Source of the DNA: Bog-532 sp963775825
GTDB lineage: Bacteria; Actinomycetota; Actinomycetes; Streptosporangiales; Streptosporangiaceae
Reading direction: 5' to 3'
NCBI GenBank assembly: GCA_963775825.1
Contig: CAVZKY010000039.1
Span: 62,001 to 126,000, forward strand
Length of the DNA: 64,000 nt
The notes under the pieces were generated by a model. That model did not search any database and was not told the origin of the DNA. It worked only from the letters and a program-made list of their open reading frames with translations. This document shows positions 17,083-26,868 of the stretch, in pieces (positions within the stretch are counted from its first letter, which is position 1; each line of letters begins with the position of its first letter). The translations under genes and the position numbers were made by a program.

Positions 17083-18913
17083 GCCCGCCGGGCACCAACG
17101 AGGTCAAGCGGGTGCTGATCGCCAACCGTGGCGAGATCGCGCTGCGGATCGTGCGCGCCTGCCGCGACGCCGGGGATGGCCAGCATCGCCGTCTACGCCG
17201 GTCCCGACGAGGGCGCGCCATATCACCGTCCTGGCCGACGAGGCGATCCCGCTGGCCGGAACGGGCCCGGCGGACACCTACCTCAGCGCCGGGAAGCTGC
17301 TGGCCGCCGCGGAGCAGGCCGGTGCCGACGCCGTGCACCCCGGGTATGGATTCCTGGCCGAGAACGCTGACTTCGCCCAGGCCGTCCTGGATGCCGGCCT
17401 GACCTGGATCGGGCCGTCGCCCGACGTCATCCGCGTCCTCGGGGACAAGGTGCGCGCCCGGGCCATCGCGGCCCAGGCCGGCGCGCTGCTGATGCCAGGC
17501 ACCAGCGAGCCGGTGGCCGACGCGGCGGGGGCGATGCGGTTCGCCGAGCGGCACGGACTGCCCCTCGCGATCAAGGCGGCGCACGGGGGCGGCGGCCGTG
17601 GCCTGCGGATCGCCCGCGCGACCCGCGAGATCGCGGCACAGTTCAACGCGGCGGTCCGCGAAGCCCAGGCCGCGTTCGGCCGGGGCGAGTGTTTCGTCGA
17701 GGCCTACGTGGAACGTGGCCGCCACGTCGAGGCGCAGGTCCTGGCGGACACCTATGGCGAGGTGCTCGTGGCCGGGACCCGCGACTGCACGCTGCAGCGC
17801 CGCTACCAGAAGCTCGTCGAGGAGGCGCCCGCGCCCTTCCTGACCGATGACCAGCGGGACGTGCTCGAGCACTCGGCCGCGGCGATCTGCCGTGCGGCGG
17901 GCTACGTCAGTGCCGGTACGGTCGAGTTCCTGCTCTCGCCAGCGGGTGAGCTGTCCTTCCTGGAGGTCAACACCCGGCTCCAGGTCGAGCACTCCGCCAC
18001 CGAGGAAACCATCGACGTGGACCTGGTCCGGGCCCAGCTGCTCATCGCGGCGGGCCACCCCCTGGCCACTGCCATCGGTGCCGCCCGGCCGCCCGGGGAC
18101 GGTGCTGGCGACGGCGACGGGGCCACCGCCACGATCACGGCTCGGCGGCACGCCATCGAATTCCGGGTCAACGCGGAGGACCCCGGCCATGGCTTCGCTC
18201 CCTCGACCGGCACGATCACCCGGTTCCGGGTCCCCGGCGGCCCGGGAGTCCGGGTCGATTCCGGCGTCGAGGCCGCCAGCGTCGTAAGCGGCCAGTTCGA
18301 CTCGCTGCTGGCCAAGGTGATCGTTACCGGGCGCGACCGGGCTCAGGCCATCGACCGGGCCCGCCGCGCCCTGGCCGAGTTCGACATCGGCGGCGTCCGC
18401 ACCACGCTGCCGCTGCTCCGGGCCGTCCTGACCGAGCCCGCCTTCACCGGTCACGGGGCTGGCGGGTTCACCGTCCACACCAGCTGGATCGAGCACGACT
18501 ACCTGCCCGCCACAGCCGCCGCGCCGCCCGGCCCGGATGAGGCCGGGGAGTCCGGTGACCGGGTGGCGGTCAGGATCGGCCACCGCTGGCTCACCGCCGA
18601 CGTGCCCGGCCTGGTCCAGGCGCGCGAAGGCCCGCTGGCGCGCGCGCGTGCGCAGGCCCGGGAAAGGCTGGAGCGAGCGGCTCGGGCGGCGGACGGCACA
18701 GTCACCGCGCCGATGCAGGGTACGGTGGTAGGCGTGCCGGTAGCGGACGGCGAGGAGGTCGCCGCCGGGCAGGTGATCGCCGTGGTCGAGGCGATGAAGA
18801 TGGAGAACCCGCTGCGGGCGCCGCACGCCGGCCAGGTGACCGGGCTGCAGGTCTCGGCCGGTGACATCGTGGCCCAGGGAGCTACGGTCTGCCACGTCAC
18901 GGAGGCCACATGA
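17079..18913 (+). CDS. Biotin carboxylase/BCCP alpha subunit of acyl-CoA carboxylase (two frameshifts)
   Basis: GTG 17079 gives MSPPGTNEVKRVLIANRGEI, the expected N-terminus. The frame slips near 17175 (ACRDAG joined to MASIAVYAGPDEGA) and again near 17218 (joined to HITVLADEAIPLAG). Each slip is one extra base, and the remainder is open to 18913. Visible features: HPGYGFLAENADFAQ, ATP-grasp loop KAAHGGGGRGLRI, catalytic EVNTRLQVEHSATE, and the biotinyl site EAMKMENPL near the C-terminus. It is one polypeptide with biotin carboxylase, BT-like linker and carrier domains, as in AccA1. With the beta subunit at 12140-13735 it forms the carboxylase. The stop overlaps the next ATG (ATGA). Confidence 0.9.
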
Positions 18914-19832
18914 GGTCAGGCGTCATGATCGGCCACCTGGAAGCGCCCGGCGGTCTCGCCGCCGAGGCCCGGCGGGCCGAGCAGCTCGGCTTCGACCTGC
19001 TGGCGTCCGGTGAGCACGTCTTCTTTCACGGCCCGACGCCCAATGCCTTTCTCACCCTGGCGGCGGCCGCCGCCGTCACCGAGCGGATCCGCCTGCTGAG
19101 CGCGCTCACCATCCTCCCGCTGTACCCGATGGCCCTCGCGGCCAAGATGGCCGCGACCCTCGACCTGATCTCGGGTGGCCGCTTCAACCTCGGCGTCGGC
19201 GTCGGCGGGGAGTACCCGCCCGAGTTCGCCGCGAGCGGCGTCCCGGTCGCGGGCCGGGGCGCCCGGACCGACGAGGCGCTCGCGGTCATGCTGCGGTTGC
19301 TGGCTGGTGAGCAGGTCACCGCCGAGGGAAGCTTCGGCTCTGTGCAGGGCCTGCGGCTGGAGCCGCCGCCCGTGCAGCAGCCGCACCCGCCCATCTGGGT
19401 CGGTGGCCGCAGGACGGCTGCGATGCGCCGGGCCTGCCGGTTCGCGGACGTCTGGATGCCCTACATGGTCAGCCCGCAGTCGTTCGCGCGTTCCCTCGCC
19501 GAGGCGCGGACGTTCGCCGAGCAGGCCGGCCTGCCGCGTCGCTGACCGGCGCGCTGTTCATCTGGGGCAGCGTCGACGACGACGCCGAACGGGCCCGGCG
19601 TGAGGCGGTCGCCTTCGTGAGCCGCGTCTACAACCAGGACTTCGGCCCGCTGGCCGACCGCTATCTGCTGCACGGTGATCCGGACGCGGTCGTGGCGCGG
19701 CTCGCCGGATATCACGCGGCTGGCGCGGAGACCGTCATCTTCTGCCCGGCCTGCCCGCCGGATCGGCACGCCGACGTCACGGCCCTGTTCGCGGAGGCGG
19801 TGCGGCCGCGGCTGCCCGGTGCCTCCGGCTGA
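18910..19832 (+). CDS. LLM-class (luciferase-like, probably F420-dependent) oxidoreductase (frameshifted)
   Basis: From ATG 18910 the first 211 residues give a luciferase-like barrel: RAEQLGFDLLASGEHVFFHG, LLSALTILPLYPMALA, LISGGRFNLGVGVGGEYPPE, and PIWVGGRRTAAMRRA. The frame stops at 19543-19545, and the last 90 residues are in another frame (LTGALFIWGSVDDDAERARR, FGPLADRYLLHG) ending at 19832. The joint, about 19535, implies one missing base. Members use F420 or FMN, and the substrate is unknown. It is the last gene of the branched-chain operon and its 3' end runs 56 bases into the convergent FUSC gene. Confidence 0.82.
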
Positions 19833-22134
19833 GCGGACCCCCGGGCCTCGCCGCTGCGAGGGGACGCCGCTGGCTGCGGCGCTGGTAGGCCGCGGCCCGC
19901 CGGGCCGGAGCGGCGATCCGGGTCTGCAGCCGCCGCGCCACATCGACATGGTCGGCCGTCCAGATTATCTTGACCGCTGCCGCGGTACCCCGCCCGTCCG
20001 TGCCGCTGAGGTCCCGCTGCACGGCGTCGATCAGCCGGCCGTCGGCTGCCTCGTCGGGCGGCAGCTCCGCGGGAACGTCGCCGTCCCCGGCCAGGGCGCG
20101 GGCCACCACCTCATACCAGCCCGACACCTGGTTATCGGCCGCCAGCACCTCGTTGCGGGCCGCGGTGCGGTCCCCGGCCGGCGCGCCGCCGTCGTCCCGC
20201 TGCCACAGATCGACCACAGCGTCGGCGCTGAGCCGCAGGACCGCGACCCCGGTGATCAGCGCGGCAACGTCGGGCAGCGGCAGATGCTTGGTGCCGCGCT
20301 CGGCGAGGAAGCCGCGGAACGCGTCGTCGAGCCGCCGGGCCGCCGCAGCGGCGCGCAGGCTCTCCTCGCGGGGCACCGGAGTTGCGGGCAATCGCCGATC
20401 ACAGCGCACCGCTCCGAACATCACCGCCGCGCGCAGGTAGCGGGCGGTCTCGGCGTAGGCCTCGGACGCTGCCTGGCCGAAAGCCGCACCGGCGCCGCGG
20501 GGCCAGAACAGCGCGCCGACCACGAGGCTGACGGCACAGCCGATCGCGACGTCCTCGATCCGGATCAGGCCGACCTTCCACCCCGCGGGGGCGATGATGT
20601 TGTACAGGATCAGCAGCGTGATAGTGAAGGCCGCCTGGCCCGCGGCGAAGGAGATCACGGCGGGAGCCAGGCCGGCGAGCAGCACGGCCAGCGGGAGGAG
20701 CAGCCACAGCGTGGTGCTGTTGGTGCCGATGGCCAGGATGAGCGCACCGCCGATGACGAACCCGGCGATGTTCCCGGCCAGGCCGCGCAGGGCGTTCTGC
20801 CCAGTACTGAGGGCATTTGACCGCAGGACCGTCAGCGTGCCGAGCACGACCCAGAAGGAGTGCTGGACCCCGGTCAGATCGGCGACGAGGACGGCCAGCC
20901 CGAGGGCGGCCCCCCCGCGCACGCTGTTGTGCAGCCAGACCGAGTGCCGCTCTACGTGGGCGCCGGCCCGTTGCTGGGCGGATGACAGCACGCCGCCCGC
21001 TCCTTGCGGCTGCCGGCCAAGCAGCTGCTGCCGCCAGGTCCGCTGCCCTGCGGCCACGGCCAGCTGCACGTTTTCGGCGACGGCGGAGACGGCGAAGCTG
21101 AGCTCCTGGGCCCGGAAAGACGGCTCGAGCGAGCTGACGGACTCGGCGGCCGACCGGCCGGTACCGTCGGCGGATCCGTCCACGGCTGAGCTGGCCGGAG
21201 CCGGGCTGGCCGGACCTTGGCCGGCGAGAATCGGGCTGGCCGGGGCGGCCCCGGTCGCGATCGCTGACTCCGCCGCCCGCTCCATCTGGTCCCGCGCCCC
21301 GCGCAAGCGCTCCAGACCAGGCTGAAGCCCAGCCGGATCGCCCATCGCTGAGTCCAGCAGGACGGCCGCTGCCTCCAGCAGGTCCGCCGCCGCCAGTTTG
21401 ACGTCGCAGACGGCACTGAAGGCCGGGACGGCCGGCGTCCCGGCGGGCATCCGGTCGAGGATCGCCTCCAGCCAGACGAACTCATCGACCAGCCGGACCA
21501 GGATGCGCGCCGTCGTGGTCAGGCCGGTAGGGCGGTAGGGAGTGGCGAAGAACGACGTCCGCAGGCTCTGGACGGCGGCGGCGGAGTCAGCGACCGCGGC
21601 GTCGGCGTTCTCCCGGTCCGCGTCCCAGCCGGCCCGCATGGCCTCGACCCCGGCGCGCATCCGGCGCCCGAGCAGGGAGCACGCCCGGATCAGCGGGGCC
21701 CGCAGCGGGTCCTGCGCCGGGGCGGGCCAGAGCAGCACGATAGCGACCAGGGACGCTGCGCCCGCCAGCAGCCAGCCGCTCAGCCGCGCGGGAATCGAGC
21801 TCACCGGCCCGGGCAGCGTCACCGGCAGGATAAAGCCCAGCAGCAGCGCAGTCGACGCACTGGCCAGCACCGAGCTGACCACGCCCGCGAACAGGACCCC
21901 GAAGCCGGCGACGAACATTGCGATCGCCGCCAGCCACACTGCCTGCCCGGCCAGGGTGCCGATGCAGATGAAAACCGCTCCCGTCAAGATCAGCGCGATC
22001 TGCGCCTGCAGCCGCTCGTGCATCGTGCCGCCGAAAGCGACGAAGAGCAGCATGGCCAGCGATCCGAACGCGGCGAACGTCGCCACGGTCGCGCCGCCGA
22101 TCACCCTTTCGCTCAGCGCCAGCATGGCCGGCAT
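19777..22134 (-). CDS. FUSC-family inner-membrane transporter (aromatic acid exporter-like)
   Basis: An intact 785-residue protein with two membrane blocks of about five to six helices each (FAAFGSLAMLLFVAFGG, FICIGTLAGQAVWLAAIAMFV; SFWVVLGTLTVLRSNALS, GNIAGFVIGGALILAIG), each followed by a long cytoplasmic region. This is the FUSC layout (p-hydroxybenzoic acid exporter AaeB/YccS). The block around 20800 (GTLTVLRSNALSTGQNALRGLAGN) is the family signature. The annotated start 22134 is the first clear start codon. Homologues usually have some 20-30 more residues, and sequence like RSRDAGLAALRRAGRAAI lies just upstream in frame without a start codon, so the N-terminus is uncertain. The substrate is unknown. 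It is downstream of transketolase on the same strand. Confidence 0.85.
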   Translation of the reverse strand: MPAMLALSERVIGGATVATFAAFGSLAMLLFVAFGGTMHERLQAQIALILTGAVFICIGTLAGQAVWLAAIAMFVAGFGVLFAGVVSSVLASASTALLLGFILPVTLPGPVSSIPARLSGWLLAGAASLVAIVLLWPAPAQDPLRAPLIRACSLLGRRMRAGVEAMRAGWDADRENADAAVADSAAAVQSLRTSFFATPYRPTGLTTTARILVRLVDEFVWLEAILDRMPAGTPAVPAFSAVCDVKLAAADLLEAAAVLLDSAMGDPAGLQPGLERLRGARDQMERAAESAIATGAAPASPILAGQGPASPAPASSAVDGSADGTGRSAAESVSSLEPSFRAQELSFAVSAVAENVQLAVAAGQRTWRQQLLGRQPQGAGGVLSSAQQRAGAHVERHSVWLHNSVRGGAALGLAVLVADLTGVQHSFWVVLGTLTVLRSNALSTGQNALRGLAGNIAGFVIGGALILAIGTNSTTLWLLLPLAVLLAGLAPAVISFAAGQAAFTITLLILYNIIAPAGWKVGLIRIEDVAIGCAVSLVVGALFWPRGAGAAFGQAASEAYAETARYLRAAVMFGAVRCDRRLPATPVPREESLRAAAAARRLDDAFRGFLAERGTKHLPLPDVAALITGVAVLRLSADAVVDLWQRDDGGAPAGDRTAARNEVLAADNQVSGWYEVVARALAGDGDVPAELPPDEAADGRLIDAVQRDLSGTDGRGTAAAVKIIWTADHVDVARRLQTRIAAPARRAAAYQRRSQRRPLAAARPGGPLSRRHRAAAAAPPPRTGP

Positions 22135-22237
22135 GACGATCGCGGCGCGCCCGGCCCGCCGCAGCGCGGCCAGGCCGGCGTCCCGGGACCGGAGCCACTG
22201 GCAGCCCGGTCATCCCATGGCTCCGGCGTTCGTCCCG

Positions 22238-24139
22238 TCAGATGGCATTGAGCAGGTCGCGGGCGGCCAACTCGATACCCGCGGCGTCGATGCCCGCCGC
22301 CGCCAGCAGCTCCTCGCCGGTGCCCGAACCGGGCATCTCCCGGACGGCCAGGTGGGTGATCCACAGCTTCTGCGGCCCGGCGCCCAGCAGGGCATCGTTC
22401 ACCGCGGAGCCCAGTCCGCCCTCGGGGTGGTGGTCCTCGGCCACGACGAAGCGGCCATTCGTGACCGCTGCCGCGGCCACGAGGGTCTCGGTGTCGACGG
22501 GCTTGATGGAGTACAAGTCGATGACCCGGGCGTGGATGTCGTCGGCGGCGAGACGATCCGCGGCGGCCAGGCAGGCGTGCAAGGTGACGCCCGCGCCGAT
22601 CAGGGTCACGACGTCCCGCTGGCTGGAGCGCAGCACCTTGGACCCGCCGACCGGGAACGTCTCCGCCGTTTCGTAGATGACCGGGTACGAACCGCGGGTG
22701 GTCCGCAGGTAGCTGATGCCCCGGTGGTCGGCCATCTCTCGCACCAGGGCCGCCGCGCTGGTCGCGTCGCTGGGGTACAGCACCGCCGACCCGTGCACAG
22801 CCCGCATCATGGCCAGGTCCTCCAGGGCCATCTGGGACGGGCCGTCGGCTCCGATCTCGACGCCCGCGTGCGAGCCGGCCAGCCGGATGTCCGCCTGCGA
22901 GATGGCGGCCATCCGGATGAAGTCGTAGGCGCGGGTGAAGAAGGCCGCGAAGGTAGAGGCGAAGGGCACGTAGTGCCGCACGCTGAGGCCGACGGCGGCC
23001 GCGACGAGCTGCTGCTCGGCGATGAACATCTCGAAATAACGGTCCGGGAAGGCATGCGCGAACTCGTCCGCGTAGGTGGAGTTGCTGACCTCCCCGTCCA
23101 GGGCGACGACCCGGGGATGATCGGCGCCGAGGGCGACGAGGGCGTCACCGTAAGCCTTGCGTGTCGCTACCTCCTCGCCGACCGAGTACTTCGCCGACGG
23201 CACCGGCGCCTGCGGCGTGCCGTGTGCCTGCGCCACTCCCGGCGGGTGATCCGCCGGGCCGGGCCGCGGGCCGCGGACGGTCAGCTGCCGCTCGCCGCCG
23301 AGCTCGGCGATGGCACGCTCCGCCATGTCCGGCGGGAACGGCTTGCCGTGCCAGCCATTCTTGTCCTCGACTTCGGAGAACCCGCGTCCCTTGATGGTCC
23401 GGGCCAGAATTACGGTCGGCTGGCGGCCGGACGTGTCCTCGGCGGTGGCCAGAGCCTCGTCGATCTCGGCCAGGTTGTGGCCGTCGATGGTCAGGACCCG
23501 CGCGCCGAACGCCTCCGCCCGGCGGGCGTAGGCCACCAGGTCCCACTGCAGCTCGGTGGGCCCCCGCTGGCCGAGCCGGTTGACGTCGACGATCGCGATG
23601 AGGTTAGACAACTGGTAGTACGCGGCCTTGTCGAGAGCCTCCCAGATGGAGCCCTCGGCCATCTCGCTGTCCCCGCACAGCACCCAAACCCGGTACGGAA
23701 GCTGGTCGAGGTACCTGCCGGCCAGCGCGACCCCCACCCCGTCGGGCAGGCCCTGGCCGAGAGATCCCGTAGCTACGTCGACCCATGGCAGCACGGGAGT
23801 GGGGTGGCCTTCCAGCCGGGACCCGAAGCGCCGGTACCCGGTCATCAGCTCCTCGTCGGACACCGCGCCGACCGCCTTGTAGACCGAGTACAGCAGGGGG
23901 GAGGCGTGGCCCTTGGAGAAGATGAGATGGTCGTTGCCGTCATTGTCCGGGTCGTCCCAGTCGTAATGCAGGTGACGGCCGACGAGCACCGCGAGCAGGT
24001 CGGCGGCGGACATGCTGGATGTGGGATGACCGGACCCGGCGCTGGTGCTGGACCGGATGGAATCAACGCGGAGCTGGGCGGCGAGCTCGCCGGCCTCGGC
24101 AAGGTCGATCCCGCTCAGCGACGGGGGCGTGCTGGCCAT
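22238..24139 (-). CDS. tkt: Transketolase
   Basis: An intact 633-residue protein in one piece. N-terminal thiamine-diphosphate domain: STSAGSGHPTSSMSAADLL, LIFSKGHASPLLYSVY, and the GDG-type motif as GDSEMAEGSIWEAL with the N of VDVNRLGQRG as Mg2+ ligand. The pyrimidine-binding domain shows NSTYADEFAHAFPDRYFEMF and IAEQQLVAAAVGL (catalytic Glu). The length corresponds to the short (about 630-residue) actinobacterial/animal-like group rather than the classic bacterial enzyme of about 660. It shuttles two-carbon units in the pentose phosphate cycle. No transaldolase or other pentose gene is nearby, so the gene may serve a secondary role. Start is ATG 24139, with AAAGAGG upstream. Confidence 0.92.
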   Translation of the reverse strand: MASTPPSLSGIDLAEAGELAAQLRVDSIRSSTSAGSGHPTSSMSAADLLAVLVGRHLHYDWDDPDNDGNDHLIFSKGHASPLLYSVYKAVGAVSDEELMTGYRRFGSRLEGHPTPVLPWVDVATGSLGQGLPDGVGVALAGRYLDQLPYRVWVLCGDSEMAEGSIWEALDKAAYYQLSNLIAIVDVNRLGQRGPTELQWDLVAYARRAEAFGARVLTIDGHNLAEIDEALATAEDTSGRQPTVILARTIKGRGFSEVEDKNGWHGKPFPPDMAERAIAELGGERQLTVRGPRPGPADHPPGVAQAHGTPQAPVPSAKYSVGEEVATRKAYGDALVALGADHPRVVALDGEVSNSTYADEFAHAFPDRYFEMFIAEQQLVAAAVGLSVRHYVPFASTFAAFFTRAYDFIRMAAISQADIRLAGSHAGVEIGADGPSQMALEDLAMMRAVHGSAVLYPSDATSAAALVREMADHRGISYLRTTRGSYPVIYETAETFPVGGSKVLRSSQRDVVTLIGAGVTLHACLAAADRLAADDIHARVIDLYSIKPVDTETLVAAAAVTNGRFVVAEDHHPEGGLGSAVNDALLGAGPQKLWITHLAVREMPGSGTGEELLAAAGIDAAGIELAARDLLNAI

Positions 24140-24273
24140 GTCAGGGCCTCTTTCCCTTGATCGTCGGGTAAACCATCGAATAACTGAAGGCTGTCATTGT
24201 CTAGCTCCGCTGGGTCGATCTCCTAGGGCACTGCTTTCTTTCCCCGCCGGTTTCTTTCCCGCCGGGCGGGCCG

Positions 24274-24498
24274 TCACCGGCTGGTGCGCAGAATCCCGTT
24301 GATGAACGCCGTGAGCATCCATTCCAGCCGGTCGGGCCCGGTCCCGGAGAGCAGGTCGTCCCCGAGCGCCACAATGCGCGGGTAGCGGTCCTGCGGAGCA
24401 TTGCGGATCGCGGCCGTCAGGCGTTCTTCCTCGTCCCGCGCGTCGGCCGCCACGCTGCGCAGTCCCTGCTCGGCCGCGGTCGCTGTCGCCATCTGCAC
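24274..24498 (-). pseudogene. Remnant of a TetR-family regulator (C-terminal fragment)
   Basis: A 74-residue frame contains RYPRIVALGDDLLSGTGPDRLEWMLTAFINGIL, which is the usual last part of a TetR/AcrR ligand domain (YPR-x-x-AL-x-x-x-LFSGTG-x-x-R-x-EW). No helix-turn-helix region precedes it: upstream frames to 24583 give nothing recognisable. It is probably the tail of a lost regulator gene, possibly once controlling transketolase or the XDH operon. Confidence 0.5.
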
Positions 24499-24582
24499 AG
24501 GGCGGTCGTCGCCGGCCGCTCACGGCGGCTGACCGGCTCAGCTGATCGTCGGGCCATGCCAGCATGCTAGCGCCGCGGTTGT

Positions 24583-26868
24583 CTACCGCGAGTTCATGAA
24601 CCGGGCCTGCCAGACGTCTGTGGCACTCGTGCTGCGCCGTGCGTCCTTGCCTGCGTACTTGCCTGCGTACTTGCTGAGCTCGGCAAACACTCGGTCGCGG
24701 GTGAGCGGGAGGTCGGTCAGCCGCCGCCCGGTAGCGTCCCGGACCGCGTTCGCCAGAGCCGGGGCGACCGGGTTGAACGGTGCCTCGCTCATCGGCTTGG
24801 CCCCCAGCGGCCCTAGCGGGTCGTGCGAGGCGGCGAACAGCACCTCGGTGCGCGGGACGTCACCGAACTGCGGCAGGTGATAGGTGCGGAAGGCGCGTGT
24901 ACTGACGCGCCCGGCCGCGTCGATGTCAAGGCGCTCGTACAGTGCGGCGCCCAGCGCCTGAGCCACGCCGCCCTGGACCTGGCCCCGGCATTGCCGTGGA
25001 TTGATGACCGTGCCGGCGTCGGCCGCCTGCACGCTGCGCAGGATGCGGATCTCGCCGGTGGCCGGCTGGACCGCCACCCGGAAGCCGTGCACGTTGAACG
25101 ACACGGACCGGGGCGTGCCGTCGCTGCTCGCCTCGGCCGCCAGCAGCGCCCCGTCCCGCGGGGAAGCCGCACCGGTCCCGCTCGCCACCGGGCCGGCCGG
25201 GGCAGGCCCGGTGCGGGCCGCAATCTGGCCGGCCAGGTCGCGGGCCGCGCGCAGCGTGGCCAGGCCGGCCACCACTGTGCCGGTGGAACCGTACGCCCCT
25301 GTGTCGTGCTGGACCAGGCGCGTGTCGGCCTGCCGGAGCTCAATCTCCTCCGCGCCGGTGCCCAGGGCATGCGCGGCCAGCTGGCGATGGACCGTCGACG
25401 TGCCGTTACCGAACTCGGTTGTGCCCACCCACAGGATGTAGCCGCCACCGGACCGTTCGGCGATGCGCGCCTGGGCGATGTGACCGCCGGGCGGCACCGT
25501 GTCAAGCATCGTCACCGCCATCCCGGTACCCGTCAGCCAGCCGGGCCCGGCGGGTACCGGCCCACCCACATCCCGGGCCAACGCGCCGGCCACCAGGTCC
25601 AGGCACTCAGCCAGCCCATAGCTGGCGATCTGGACGTCGTCGGCCCCTTGCCGGAGCGAGATGAGCGGGTCGCCGGGCCGCACCACGTTGCGGCGCCGGA
25701 AGTCGAACGGGTCGATGGCCAGCTTGCGGGACAGTTCGTCCAGGGCTGACTCCACGGCGAACGCGGCCTGGGACAGCCCGTAGCCGCGGAACGCCCCCGC
25801 CGGCACGGTGTTCGTGTACACCGACCAGCCGTCGATCTTCTTGTTCGGGCAGCGGTAAAGACTGACCGCTTCCCCGCAGCTGTGCATCAGCACCCCACCG
25901 GCGTGGTTGCCGTAGGCGCCGGTGTTCGCCACCGTCTGGATCGCCAGGGCCGTCAGCCTGCCGTCCGCGGTGGCACCGGCCTGCACAGTGATCCGCATCG
26001 GATGGCGGGTGGTCGCAGCGGCAAACTGCTCCTCCCGGGTGAACTCCAGCTGTACCGGCCGCCGCAGCCGCAGCACGGCCAGCGCCACCACGTCCTCGGT
26101 CAGCATCTCCTGCTTGCCGCCGAACCCGCCGCCGACCCGGGCGGCCATGACGCGCACGCGGTCCGCAGGCAGGCCGAAGAGCCGGCAGATCGCGTCCCGG
26201 GTGAGGAACGGTGTCTGGGTACTGGTCCGGAGCACCAGTTGCTCGTCCTCCAGCCAGCCGATCGTGGCGTGCGTCTCCAGGGACGCGTGCTGGACGCGGT
26301 GAACGCCGAAGCTGAGGCTGACCACGGCCGCCGCGCGGGCCAGGCCCGCCGTGACGTCGCCGACATGGCCGTGGGCCTCCGCGGCGAGGTTACGCCGCGG
26401 GTCGGCGATCCCGGCGGCGGCTGTCTTGTCCCCGTGCACAAGCGGGGCACCAGGCGCCATGGCCTCGTCAGGATCGAAAACGGCGGGCCGCACCCGGTAC
26501 TCGACGGCGACCCGGGCCGCGCCCAGCTGCGCCGCGGCGGCCGTCTCGGCCACCACGGCGGCTACCCGCTGGCCGGCGAAGCGCACCACCCGGTCGAACA
26601 GCAGAGTGTCGAACGGATCGTCGGTGATCTGCTCGTGCCGGGCGCTGGAATAGGCTACTGCGGGCGCATCCCGGTGGCTGAGCACCGCCAGCACGCCCGG
26701 GACGGCCAGCGCCGCGGCGGCGTCCACCGACACGACTTCCGCGTGCGCATGCGGGGAGCGGACCAGCACCATGTGCGCCAGCCCGGGAACAACCAGGTCC
26801 AGCGTGTACGGCTCGTGGCCGGTGACCACGTCGCGGCTGGCTGGGGCGGGCAGGCTGGCCCCGGCCAT
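24583..26868 (-). CDS. Molybdopterin-binding subunit of a xanthine-dehydrogenase-type enzyme
   Basis: About 760 residues from ATG 26868 (MAGASLPAPASRDVVTGHEP). Motifs: AHMVLVRSPHAHAEV, VGGGFGGKQEMLTEDVV (Moco-binding), AGAFRGYGLSQAAFAVESAL, and GAKPMSEAPFNPVAPALANA near the end with the active-site Glu region. The AFRGYG form is xanthine dehydrogenase-like rather than the AYRGAGR or AYxCSFR of CO dehydrogenases. The frame extends upstream to 27450, but that part is a wrong-frame reading of the iron-sulfur subunit. The operon (8-oxoguanine deaminase, FAD subunit, 2Fe-2S subunit, this gene) points to purine oxidation to urate. It may be fused to the 2Fe-2S domain if the junction region contains an indel. 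Confidence 0.85.
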   Translation of the reverse strand: MAGASLPAPASRDVVTGHEPYTLDLVVPGLAHMVLVRSPHAHAEVVSVDAAAALAVPGVLAVLSHRDAPAVAYSSARHEQITDDPFDTLLFDRVVRFAGQRVAAVVAETAAAAQLGAARVAVEYRVRPAVFDPDEAMAPGAPLVHGDKTAAAGIADPRRNLAAEAHGHVGDVTAGLARAAAVVSLSFGVHRVQHASLETHATIGWLEDEQLVLRTSTQTPFLTRDAICRLFGLPADRVRVMAARVGGGFGGKQEMLTEDVVALAVLRLRRPVQLEFTREEQFAAATTRHPMRITVQAGATADGRLTALAIQTVANTGAYGNHAGGVLMHSCGEAVSLYRCPNKKIDGWSVYTNTVPAGAFRGYGLSQAAFAVESALDELSRKLAIDPFDFRRRNVVRPGDPLISLRQGADDVQIASYGLAECLDLVAGALARDVGGPVPAGPGWLTGTGMAVTMLDTVPPGGHIAQARIAERSGGGYILWVGTTEFGNGTSTVHRQLAAHALGTGAEEIELRQADTRLVQHDTGAYGSTGTVVAGLATLRAARDLAGQIAARTGPAPAGPVASGTGAASPRDGALLAAEASSDGTPRSVSFNVHGFRVAVQPATGEIRILRSVQAADAGTVINPRQCRGQVQGGVAQALGAALYERLDIDAAGRVSTRAFRTYHLPQFGDVPRTEVLFAASHDPLGPLGAKPMSEAPFNPVAPALANAVRDATGRRLTDLPLTRDRVFAELSKYAGKYAGKDARRSTSATDVWQARFMNSR

